Origin: Euglena gracilis
Taxonomy: Eukaryota; Euglenida; Euglenophyceae; Euglenales
Direction: 5' to 3'
Assembly (NCBI GenBank): GCA_039621445.1
Contig: CP154957.1
Coordinates: 30,894,399-30,958,398, forward strand
Length of the DNA stretch: 64,000 nt
Below, one piece after another: positions 53,966-64,000 of this stretch. A program made the position numbers and the translations under genes. The notes beneath the pieces are model-generated. The model did no database searches, was not told the origin of the DNA, and saw nothing but the letters and a program-made list of their open reading frames with translations. The stretch's first letter is position 1. Each line of letters starts with the position of its first letter.

Positions 53966-56900
53966 GGCCGGAGGGTGCGGTGCCGGCCCGGCGCACTGGT
54001 CAGCCACAACGCGGCGGGGGACTTGAAGGTCCGGAACGCCGCGTCCCCCGCCGGGGAGGGCTTCCAGCAGCACGTCCTTTCCGTCACAGAACCGACGGAG
54101 ATGCTGTTGTCCCCCTGGAAATTCGGTACGCTTCAACGTGGTGGATGGGTGGGTGGGTGGGTGGGTGTTGTGTGTGCTGTGTGCTGTGTGCGTGTGGGTG
54201 AGTGGGTGGGTGGGTCTGAGTTGGTCTGGGCGGGAAGGTACTCCAGGGTTGCCGACACCGGCAAGCCAGAAAGGGCTCTTTGGCCCCTTTTCAGGCACGG
54301 CCGTCAAAACGACGTTGAGTGGGAAGGGTTCAGGTTGAGATTTAGGTTTCCATGAGAATCCAAACCCTATCGTCGTTTAATACAAAACCAACTAATTTAT
54401 AACTAACTAATTAACCAACTAATTAACCCTAATCGTCGTGGGGGTTCGTTGTTTGAATTATCTCATCAATGTCGTTTGGCTCAATGGCTGTTGGAGTCGG
54501 CCGACCGCTGCTGGCTGGGGCTGGAGGCGACCCAATGACAGAGGTCAGTCGGTTTGTTGGAACAGGGGGCGGCAACCAATGGTCAAGCATTGGTAAAAGC
54601 ACTGTTGGTTGGACCGTGGCCAACCCCCCCCCCCCCGCCAGCGACCTCCCCCCTGCCTGCCTGTGCCCTCCACCCCCGCCGCCTGTTGCCCCAACCCTGT
54701 CGGTGCCGCAGGTGCCATTGCAGTGCTCCACCTTGACGGCCGGGGCCACTGGTTTGTGGATTGCCGGGCGTGGCCAGGGTGACCCTCCCACCGTTAATCC
54801 CTCTGCCCTCCCTGTAGGATTGGGCCATGGGGCCCGGGAATCAAACTCTTCTTCTTCAGTCAAAACTCTTTGTGTGGTGAGGGTTGACCCCCCGCCAGGC
54901 CTTTCCGTCCAGCCCTGAGGCCGGGCTTGCCTTGCGTTTGGCTGGGGTGCGTGGGACCCCCAACCGCCAGAGGTGTGAGCGGGCGTCGGAGCCCTGGGCG
55001 GCCCTGTGGGCTCTTCGCCGGCACGCAGGACGTCGCGGTGGACTGCCGGGGCCCCCACGCGCCTCGCGACCCCGCCTTCGGCTACGCCAGTCGGGGCCCT
55101 GGCCCCACTCCTGACCCGCGGTGGGAAGGCCCATCACGGTATGGAATGGCTGCCCAGCTCGGGCCAGCCACCCCCCCCAAACCCCAGCCGGGTCTGTGCC
55201 CCAGTGCCACGGGCTGCCCCGTCGGCATGCGGGTGAGCGGCGCCGGCACTGCGTTCCTTGCTGCCCACGGCGCCATCCACCGCCTGTTGCTGGAGGGGGG
55301 CGGCCAGGCCCGGGGCGATTGTCCGCCGTTCCGGGACTCGGGGGGGGGGGGGGGGGGGGCTCCAACGACAGGTTGGAACCGCTTTTGCCAGGCCTCAGCT
55401 GTCCATACTGAAGAGTGCAGGAGGGACTCCATCCCCCATGTTCTTTCCTTGTCGTCTTTCCCCACCCTGTTGGATCTGCCTCCGCCAACCCCACGAGGCC
55501 TGACGTCGAAGAGCTGGAAGTTGACGCCGACCACCTCTTTGCTTACAATGCCTGCCCCAGGGCCAACAACCTCACCCCCCCACTTCCCCTGAACCATTTG
55601 GCACCCCCAGCACTCCACACACTACATGCCTACCAAATATGTGCCATCTATGCATTTGTCTTCTCTGAGGACCAACAAAGGTGAGTTTCTGGGGCCCCAA
55701 ACATTAGACTGGGGGGGGGGGTTCTGGGTAGTCGACCGACTAGTCGGTCGACTACCCAGTTGCCCTACCGACTAGTCGACCGACTAGTCGGTCGACTAGT
55801 CGGTACAGGGGGGGGGGGGGGTACTGGGTATGGGAGCAACTGGGTAGTCGGTCGACTAGTCGGTCGACTACTCGACCGACTACCCACTCTAATGTACCAA
55901 AAGGGGGGGTCACCGACCTTTTAAGCCCCCCCCCAACATTGATTTGACTTGTTTTGGACTAGAATTTGAAAGAAAACAGATCTGAAGCCTTCAAAGTTGT
56001 CAAAACATCCCTTTTGTTTCATAAACAGTTCGGCAACACAAGGGATTTTGTTATTTTGGGGCCCTGGGACAGTTGAGCAGCAAAAGGGATTCGCTTCCAA
56101 AACGGTTCGGCTACACAAGGGATTTTGTTATTTTGGGGCCCTGGGACAGTTGAGCAGCAAAAGGGATTCGCTTCAAAAACGGTTCGGCAGCACAAGGGAT
56201 TTTGTTATTTTGGGGCCCTGGGACAGTTGAGCAGCAAAAGGGATTCGCTTCCAAAACGGTTCGGCAGCACAAGGGATTTTGTTATTTTGGGGCCCTGGGA
56301 CAGTTGAGCAGCAAAAGGGATTCGCTTCCAAAACGGTTTGGCAGCACAAGGGATTTTGTTATTTTGGGGCCCTGGGACAGTTGAGCAGCAAAAGGGATTC
56401 GCTTCCAAAACGGTTCGGCTACACAAGGGATTTTGTTATTTTGGGGCCCTGGGACAGTTGAGCAGCAAAAGGGATTCGCTTCCAAAACGGTTCGGCAGCA
56501 CAAGGGATTTTGTTATTTTGGGGCCCTGGGACAGTTGAGCAGCAAAAGGGATTCGCTTCCAAAACGGTTCGGCAGCACAAGGGATTTTGTTATTTTGGGG
56601 CCCTGGGACAGTTGAGCAGCAAAAGGGATTCGCTTCCAAAACGGTTTGGCAGCACAAGGGATTTTGTTATTTTGGGGCCCTGGGACAGTTGAGCAGCAAA
56701 AGGGATTCGCTTCCAAAACGGTTCCGCAGCACAAGGGATTTTGTTATTTTGGGGCCCTGGGACAGTTGAGCAGCAAAAGGGATTCGCTTCCAAAACGGTT
56801 CGGCTACACAAGGGATTTTGTTATTTTGGGGCCCTGGGACAGTTGAGCAGCAAAAGGGATTCGCTTCCAAAACGGTTCGGCAGCACAAGGGATTTTGTTA

Positions 56901-59063
56901 TTTTGGGGCCCTGGGACAGTTGAGCAGCAAAAGGGATTCGCTTCCAAAACGGTTCGGCAGCACAAGGGATTTTGTTATTTTGGGGCCCTGGGACAGTTGA
57001 GCAGCAAAAGGGATTCGCTTCCAAAACGGTTTGGCAGCACAAGGGATTTTGTTATTTTGGGGCCCTGGGACAGTTGAGCAGCAAAAGGGATTCGCTTCCA
57101 AAACGGTTCGGCAGCACAAGGGATTTTGTTATTTTGGGGCCCTGGGACAGTTGAGCAGCAAAAGGGATTCGCTTCCAAAACGGTTTGGCAGCACAAGGGA
57201 TTTTGTTATTTTGGGGCCCTGGGACAGTTGAGCAGGAAAAGGGATTCGCTTCCAAAACGGTTCGGCTACACAAGGGATTTTGTTATTTTGGGGCCCTGGG
57301 ACAGTTGAGCAGCAAAAGGGATTCGCTTCCAAAACGGTTCGGCAGCACAAGGGATTTTGTTATTTTGGGGCCCTGGGACAGTTGAGCAGCAAAAGGGATT
57401 CGCTTCCAAAACGGTTCGGCAGCACAAGGGATTTTGTTATTTTGGGGCCCTGGGACAGTTGAGCAGCAAAAGGGATTCGCTTCCAAAACGGTTTGGCAGC
57501 ACAAGGGATTTTGTTATTTTGGGGCCCTGGGACAGTTGAGCAGCAAAAGGGATTCGCTTCCAAAACGGTTTGGCAGCACAAGGGATTTTGTTATTTTGGG
57601 GCCCTGGGACAGTTGAGCAGCAAAGGGGATTCGCTTCCAAAACGGTTCGGCTACACAAGGGATTTTGTTATTTTGGGGCCCTGGGACAGTTGAGCAGCAA
57701 AAGGGATTCGCTTCCAAAACGGTTCGGCAGCACAAGGGATTTTGTTATTTTGGGGCCCTGGGACAGTTGAGCAGCAAAAGGGATTCGCTTCCAAAACGGT
57801 TCGGCAGCACAAGGGATTTTGTTATTTTGGGGCCCTGGGACAGTTGAGCAACAAAAGGGATTCGCTTCCAAAACGGTTCGGCAACACAAGGGATTTTGTT
57901 ATTTTGGGGCCCTGGGACAGTTGAGCAACAAAAGGGATTCGCTTCCAAAACGGTTCGGCAGCACAAGGGATTTTGTTATTTTGGGGCCCTGGGACAGTTG
58001 AGCAGCAAAAGGGATTCGCTTCCAAAACGGTTCGGCAGCACAAGGGATTTTGTTATTTTGGGGCCCTGGGACAATTGAGCAACAAAAGGGATTCCCTTCC
58101 AAAACGGTTCGGCAACACAATTTTTGCGGGGGGGGGGGGGGCTTAAAAAGTCGGTGACCCCCCCTTTTAGTACATTAGAGTGGGTAGTCGGTCGACTAGT
58201 CGACCGACTACCCAGTTCCCCCCACCGACTAGTCGGTCGACTAGTAGTCGGTGAACTAGTCGACGGACTAGTCGGTCGACTACCCAGAACCCCCCCCCCC
58301 ACTCTAAGTTGGGGAGCCAGTTTCTGGCAAGAAACATTTTCTTATGTGCTTGTCTGAAATTTCATTGCATTCCATTTCCAAAATATCTAGGAAATCCTGC
58401 ACAGCATTCTGGAAAACCCCGGAATGTCCCGGAATAAGTGTCCCTGGTCAAATTTCTTGGCAGACCGCCCCCCCCCCCCCCCCCCCGGCTCTGATCTCTT
58501 GTCTCCCCACCCCATCTTCGCAGCCTCCCTCCCATCTTTGTTATCTCTTTGAAGTTTTCAGGCGAGCAGCCCGCATTCGGATCAGGCTTCTTTTTTTGGA
58601 AGGTGCTATGGGCAGGCAGGGGGGTTGGGGTGCTTTCGACCCCCCCCCCCCTGGGAGGGTCGGGTTTTGGGGTCGGTGGTGCTTAGTGCTATAGCACACC
58701 CCACAGCGCAGGGGCCCAAAAATGGCCATTTTCAAGGGAAAACCTGGGTCGGCAGACACCGGGGCCCGAAACCGCCTCCCCCCCACCCCACGGGGGGGGG
58801 GGGGCACCGCATAGCACAAGGCACCCTCCCTCTCCCCCACCCCCCGGGTTGGTAAAAAGACGCATGATTTGGAGTCCACCAACGCTGCACGCCCCCCCCC
58901 CAAATTTGGCCCTGGGGCCCCCCCCAGCCGTACGGAGGGTCGCTGCCGTCCCCCGGCGCACGGCGGCGGGGAGGCGCCCCGGGTGTGTTTCACGGGGCCG
59001 GCGGCGGTCTATGTCCAGACGAAGGGCGCCCTGGGCCTCGGGCGGTACTGCTGCAGCGGGTAG
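53966..59063 (+). CDS. AIM24: AIM24-family protein, gene A
   Basis: Exons: 53966-54125, 54712-54778, 54992-55089, 55168 to about 55320, 55498 to about 55560 and 58928-59063 (stop TAG). The first four join in phase; the fifth junction is unresolved. Motifs fit the AIM24 family (TRAP-like beta-sandwich; the yeast member is a mitochondrial inner-membrane protein): GALVSHNAAGDL; FGAIAVLHLDGRGHWFVD; GLFAGTQDVAVD; MRVSGAGTAFLAAHGAIHRL; LEVDADHLFAYN; and the hallmark end RVCFTGPAAVYVQTKGALGL. The N-terminal exon, expected to carry the first strand, is not found; the 53.8-kb stretch is a candidate. The intron between about 55560 and 58927 holds a 77-bp satellite. A related gene follows at 59.6 kb, with low similarity outside the motifs. 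Confidence 0.8.
55704..58312. mobile_element. inverted-arm element enclosing the 77-bp satellite
   Basis: Left arm 55704-55935 and right arm about 58130-58312 are complementary. Outer ends: TTAGACTGGGGG and CCCCCCACTCTAA. Each arm contains nested GTCGGTCGACTAGTCGACC palindromes, 'tagtacattagagtgggtag' or its complement, GGGGTCACCGAC, and TTTTAAGCCCCC. The arms frame the satellite. No clear target duplication was found. Confidence 0.7.
56030..58112 (+). repeat. 77-bp satellite, about 27 copies
   Basis: The unit runs 'cacaagggattttgttattt', 'tggggccctgggacagttga', 'gcagcaaaagggattcgctt', 'ccaaaacggttcggcag'. Copies are almost identical and differ mainly at the last bases (ggcTAC, ggcAG, TTTggcag, ggcAAC). 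The variants recur in order, a higher-order pattern. Many 60-73-residue open frames in it are artefacts of the repeat. Confidence 0.98.
58313..58927. other. end of the long intron of AIM24 gene A
   Basis: C/G runs and unremarkable sequence. An acceptor CCCCCCCCCAG precedes the last exon. Confidence 0.5.
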
Positions 59064-59590
59064 CCTGGCCAGTGATGGGCCATTGGCGTGTGGTCTACTG
59101 CCACTGTGCCACACCCTGTATGTTTGTGAACTGTGTTCGTCACTCCTCTACGCCACTGAAAGCATTTGTATGCCAGCTGCTCGCCCGTAGCCCCTCAACC
59201 ACCAGAATGGAACCTTTCCTGCTCTGGGGAGCTTGAATGGCAAAAACGGTTCGAATGGATTCGGTCGACGCTCTGTTGGCATGGTCGTGATGGCGGTAAG
59301 CTCTGATAATGTGTTCAGATCTTTCAACAACGTGCCGTTGTGTAGACAAGGAGAGCATGCAGTGGAATTCGCGTGCCATGGATTGATGCAGGGAAACAAG
59401 GTCTGTAGCAGATATTTTTTTGTTGTTATATTTTCATATCTTGAGTTTATTTTTTTTTTGGATTGCCAAGTGTTTAGAATTTACATATTGTAGGTCAAAA
59501 AAGAAAAGGAATGTTATCAAAACAAAAATCATTGGTGAGCAAAGATTAAGGAGATGGTGGTGATCTTTATGCCCATCATCGAAACAGCGA
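59064..59590. other. spacer between the two AIM24-family genes
   Basis: AT-rich in the second half, with no recognisable promoter motif. Confidence 0.45.
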
Positions 59591-59601
59591 TGTGCCGACG
59601 T

Positions 59602-62600
59602 CACATCAGCAATGTTGTCTGTCGGCGCACCGTGTGTTGCGGCGATGGATGCGTTGCGCGCTCACCTTGTCACCTGTCCAGCCGGCTGGCCAGCCTGTCC
59701 GTCCCGCAGTGTCGCAGCCGCCCACTTCCTCCCGCCCGGATGGCCGGGATCCGGCGGAGCTCTGCATCGGCGGAGGCCTCCCCCAGACCCCGCCTGGACC
59801 GGCCATTCCACCCATTCCACCCCTGTCCCCCCCCCCTAAGCCCGACCACACTGGGGCTGGAGGAAGGAGGGACGGGGCGGATACAAACGCCAGCACACAG
59901 CCGCAATGCAATGATGGGTGGGCTCCCTCACCCACTGCGGGAAGGAGCGCCGACACACCCTCCCAGCCGTCCCGGAGGGCGGGGCCTGCCCCCGTCCCCG
60001 CAGCACCGGGAGCACCGGCACGGCCGGCCGCGGGCGGGCAGCCACCAGAAGGAGGAGAGGGACAAGGGCCGCACCCCGGAGGGCAACGAGTACGAGCTGC
60101 TGTACCGAGGCCTCAACGCGATGCTGCGCCTGCACGTGCCGATGGTGTGGTCTCCGTCGCCGCTCCAGCCCCGAACCTGCCAAAAGATAGTTCCAGGGGG
60201 TCCGGAACTCTGGTCCAGGAGGGGGGGGGGGACACTAAACCCCGTACAGGCTTATATCGAAGCCTGCCGTGGCACCAAACAGTGTTCTGCAGAGGGGACA
60301 CACCGCATGTGGACCCTCAAAAAATATGATGCAAACAGGTGCAAAAAAAAAGGTGATGATTGTGTTCCCCCTTGGACCCCCCACCTGCCAGGGGGGTCCG
60401 GACCGACCCCCCAGGGGGTGGTACCCAGCAACAAAAGAGCAGAGAGTAAGGGGTTCTTGGCCACTCATCACACAAGAAAACTGGGCCAGAAGCGAAGTTA
60501 GCACCCGCCATAAACAGACAAGAAGCCTTCGTGCAACTAAGGGGTACCCAGGACCCCCCCACAAAAAGGTTAAAATTCCTTCTGGCGCTTTGCACCGAAA
60601 TTTTTGCATCTCTGACAAAGTCTTGCCCAAAAACTGCCCAAAGTGGCACTTTTGGCTGGTTTGGAAGGTCAAGAATTTTCGCCCCGGCGCTTTGCACCGG
60701 GCCGAAAATTGGTCACCCAGACCGTGCCACTGTTTGGGGGGGTCCTCCCCACCCCCCTCCTGGACCCGGGGGGGGGGGGGGTTCTGGATTACCCTCCCCA
60801 CCTGCGCTTGGTTATCATCATTCCCCAGTCCTCCCGAAGGATGTCATGGTTTTATAGGGAGTCAAACGGGAACGTTTGGCGGAAAATTTGATTGAGCCTT
60901 TACGGCATCACCCAGTCAGTTGCTGCCCCATTCCCCTCTCTTTGGCCCCTCCTGCCTGATCCCGATCGCTGCAGTGTGTCCCCGCGGGTGTGTCCCCGCG
61001 GGTGCTGAGATGCGCCGCCACGGTCCTGTGTGGCCGTGTCGCAGGACGGCCAGGTCACCGCGGAGGCGCACTCCCTCATCGCAATGACGGGCTCGTTCGA
61101 CGTCCGCACCCCCAGCCTGGCCAGCCCCCACAGCCCTTCCCGCGCCCCCCACAGCCCGTCACGAGGCCCCCACAGCCAGGCTTTATTTTCAAGGCAGAAT
61201 TTTTTTTCTAGAATTGATGTCCTCAAGGCAGTTTTCAAGGCTTTTTTAAGGTTTTTTAAGGTTCTTAAATCCCCTTTTCCAGCTGTTTTGCATTTGATTT
61301 GCAGTATTGTCTTTTTTGGAAGAAGTGTGCAAGGCATTGTGCTTGTGCGGTTTTGAGGGATTAATAATTGTTTGAATCATGTATGGTGTTCGTGAAATAC
61401 TGTTGCATAATGGACATTTCTATGTGGAGGTGAGTTTTTTTCTTTTCCAGCAGAAATGTATACAGTTTGACTTGGAATCAGAAAATCTTCTTTCTAGTGG
61501 CGTTTCTCAGAAAATTTTTTAATGTATTTTAAAGTATTGCAAGGCATTTTGGCCAAAAGAAAACGCATTTTAAAATACTAAATGTTGTGTTTTTGTAGCG
61601 CTTAAAACAGCTGGGGCCTGCTCACAGTCCGTCCCATTCCACCCACCACGGATCCCACCACCACACCAACGGGCGGCCGCTCTCCCTCACGACGTTCGTC
61701 GCAGTGCGTGGCCACGGCACGCTGTACCTCAGCCACCCCCTGCCAGGTGCCCCTGGTTCCAAAGTACCTCCCCAACGGGGTGCACAACTCTCTCCATTGG
61801 TCCTGCATCAATTTTTATTGTTGGATGATTTTTCGAGAGTAGGGTCGGTTTCCCGCAGGTGGGGACTATTTCAACTTTCAGAAACTTTGTCAATCATTTA
61901 TCGAAAGCCACTCCACCTCTGCCAACCCTGGGTCAGCCACTCCAGCCACTCAGGACAAGAATGAGCTTTTTTCCACCATTGTCCAAAATGAAAATTCAGT
62001 CGCATTCGGCGCCGGGTGGACCATTTTTGGCCCGTTTTTGGCCAAAATCCATGCATTTTGGGTCATTTCCAGGTCGAAAAAAAGTCGAAAAAAAATCGAA
62101 AAAAAGTTTGTCCAAAACCATCTTTTTGGGCCTCCCGGACCTGGGCCGCCGGGCAAGGCCGCACTGGGCCGGGCCGCCCTGGCTGCCACAAGCCTCAAAC
62201 CTCTGCTGCAGCATGGCGCCATCAGACACGTAGAGAGCTCAGCACCTCAGGAAACCTGGTATTGTGGGGTAGGAGTGAGATCTGAGATCCAAGAGGCGAG
62301 TTACGCTGGTTCCGTCCCGCGCCGCAGGGGACATCACCGCCCTGCCCCTGGAGGCCGGCGGCGGGCCGTGGTGCATCCACGCCGGCGGGTACCTTGCCTC
62401 CACGAAGGGGGTCCGCCTGGACGGCAGCAAGCCGCACCACCTGAGGGCCAGGAGGCTGTTTGGCAGTTGAGATTGGGGTGTACAGGGGGGGGGTCCCACC
62501 TTGCTATGATCAGGTTTTGCTTGGTGCTGAGCGCTTTGTATGATTGGCAACGTGGGGTGATGGTGGAAGGCAATGATGTCGTTGGGCTGCGGGGTAATAC

Positions 62601-64000
62601 ATACGTGTCAGAAGCACAACCAACGAAATGGGGGGAAAGCAAATAAAAAAGAGAGACCAAAAACAAATGAAAACAAGAGACAAAAAAGAAATAACATACA
62701 ATGCGATACAATGCAATACAATGTAATACAATACAATACAATACAATATATTTCAATAATATGATACGATACGATACGATACGATATGATACGATATGAT
62801 ATGATATGATATGATATGATATGATATGATATGATATGATACAATACAATGCAATGCAATACAATACAATACAACACAATGCAATGCAGTTCTATGCAAT
62901 GCAATATAATATATTGTAATGTAATGTAATGTAATGTAATGTAATGTATTGTATTGTAATGTAATGTAACGTAGGAAACACAAAAAAAAACATAAACAAA
63001 CGTAATATAATATAATGTAATGTAATGTAATATAATATGATATAATATAATGTAATATAATTATATTATATTATAATATGACATAACATAATATAATATA
63101 ATATAATATAATATAATATAATATACTATATTATAATATAATATATTATAATATAATATAAAATAATAAAATATAATATATAATATAATATAATGTAATG
63201 TAATGTAATATAATATAATATAATATAATATACTATAATATAATATAATATAATATAATATAATATAATATAATATAATATAATATAAGATGATATAATA
63301 TAATATGACATAATGTGATGTAATGTCATGTAATGTAATGTAATGTAATGTAGTGTAATGTAATATGACATGATATGATGTAATCTTGATGCCATCCTGA
63401 TGGCCCACTGAAGCCCACCTGTGGCTGCTTCTGACGTGATGGTGGAATCTTACAGAGACGCCGGTGACGATGGGTCTTTTTTGGCTGTTTTTTGGGGGGG
63501 GTTTAGCCAAGCTCCTCCGCCCCCTCCTCGTTCCATTGAAACCGCCGCCCGCGAGGGACGGCGGGGGCCCCGGGGGAGGCGGGCCTGACGGTGGTCCAGG
63601 CGGAGGGCGTGGGCACCGTGTTCCTGAGCGCCGTGGGGGCGATGCACGTCCTGCCCCTCCCAGAAGGGGAGCAGCTCACCGTCGACCCCGGGTGTGCCCG
63701 TCCTGACCCTGGCCCCATGTGCACCGCCGTGCACTCCCCGGGGGGGGGGGGGTGCTGTGGGCGGGCAAGGGGGAGGTGTTTGGATTTTTTGTGTGGTGGG
63801 GGCGGGGAGTCGCACTTACGGAGCAATTGCACAACCCTGCCATCGAAGGTGGCGGTGGCCCGAAATCGCCAGGTTCAATTGCGAATGGGCTCCTGCTTTT
63901 GGACGGGGGGGGGCAGGGATGCCCTCCTCGCGAAACCCGTTCGGCTCCGTCCCCCATCCAGTTCCCCCCAACCCACAGTTTGCCGTACCTGCGCGTCCGC
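59602..64000 (+). CDS. AIM24: AIM24-family protein, gene B (runs off the window)
   Basis: Exons ending or starting at matched phases: up to 60144, 61045-61157, 61628-61746, 62328-62465, 63556-63691 and 63979 onward. Motifs in family order: NEYELLYRGLNAMLRLHVPM, DGQVTAEAHSLIAMTGSFDV, SLTTFVAVRGHGTLYLSHPL, GDITALPLEAGGGPWCIHAG, GYLASTKGVRLDG, VGTVFLSAVGAMHVLPLPEG, EQLTVDPG. The first exon is preceded by a Pro-rich, probably disordered stretch (59700-60060) and its start codon is uncertain; the left coordinate is a guess. The C-terminal strand with the FTGPxxVYxQT motif must lie beyond 64000. Compared with gene A the motifs align one to one, but surrounding residues differ widely, so any duplication is old. 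Confidence 0.8.
62660..62960. repeat. ATACG/ATATG/AATAC pentamer microsatellite
   Basis: Runs of 'gatac', 'gatat' and 'caata' pentamers in the intron 62466-63555. On the minus strand they give spurious Tyr/Ile/Cys-rich frames. Confidence 0.95.
63000..63385. repeat. AATAT/AATGT pentamer microsatellite
   Basis: Nearly 400 bases of 'taata'/'taatg' pentamers in the same intron. An assembly length error is possible here. Confidence 0.95.

Noticed and set aside
56030-58112. Dozens of 60-73-residue open frames on both strands, as a possible repeated small-protein family or CRISPR-like array
   Set aside because: They recur at exactly 77 bp because the DNA is a satellite. There are no variable spacers, no start context and no codon bias; it is inside an intron.

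Overview
The window is nuclear DNA from a eukaryote, most likely a protist or alga. Coding pieces are short, very GC-rich at third positions, and split by introns whose donor, acceptor and reading phase can be matched. Introns and spacers are AT-rich or full of G/C runs, CA/GT microsatellites, palindromes and transposon-like repeats. No prokaryotic operon, rRNA, tRNA or CRISPR array was found. I cannot place the organism. One-way gene orientation and apparent GC-AG introns recall dinoflagellates; the TTAGGG arrays do not specially support that, and other algae remain possible. No reading frame on the minus strand looks like a real gene.

Layout, all genes on the plus strand: (1) 0.4-8.5 kb, scattered candidate exons of unrecognised protein(s), with a 1.5-kb hAT-like element at 1343-2880. 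(2) 9.0-10.4 kb, a short NIPP1-like FHA-domain protein. (3) 11.0-15.8 kb, gene-poor, with nested mobile elements including a 2.69-kb element (12627-15318). (4) 15.8-20.2 kb, a Lys/Arg-rich zinc-finger protein. (5) 20.2-23.9 kb, palindromic repeat arrays. (6) 24.0-25.3 kb, the C-terminal exons of a SCAF11/PHRF1-like protein. (7) 27.0-33.7 kb, a SAP-domain AP endonuclease with its catalytic motifs conserved. (8) 35.4-36.4 kb, a zinc-finger protein of unknown function. (9) 36.9-47.2 kb, a homolog of bacterial MurL (UDP-MurNAc-L-Ala-L-Glu epimerase), with introns full of palindromes and telomere-like repeats. (10) 47.9-51.1 kb, a C2-domain protein. (11) 53.9-59.1 kb, an AIM24-family protein with a 77-bp satellite in an intron. 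(12) 59.6 kb to the end, a second, divergent AIM24-family gene that runs off the window.

The genes do not form one pathway: DNA repair, nuclear/RNA-type proteins, a C2 protein, AIM24 proteins and MurL. The most interesting items are the MurL homolog in a eukaryote and the dense set of non-autonomous elements. Three of these show 8-bp target duplications and one shows a 5-bp duplication, and some are nested. Exon borders come from reading the sequence by eye (frame, splice dinucleotides, phase and family resemblance) and need transcript data.
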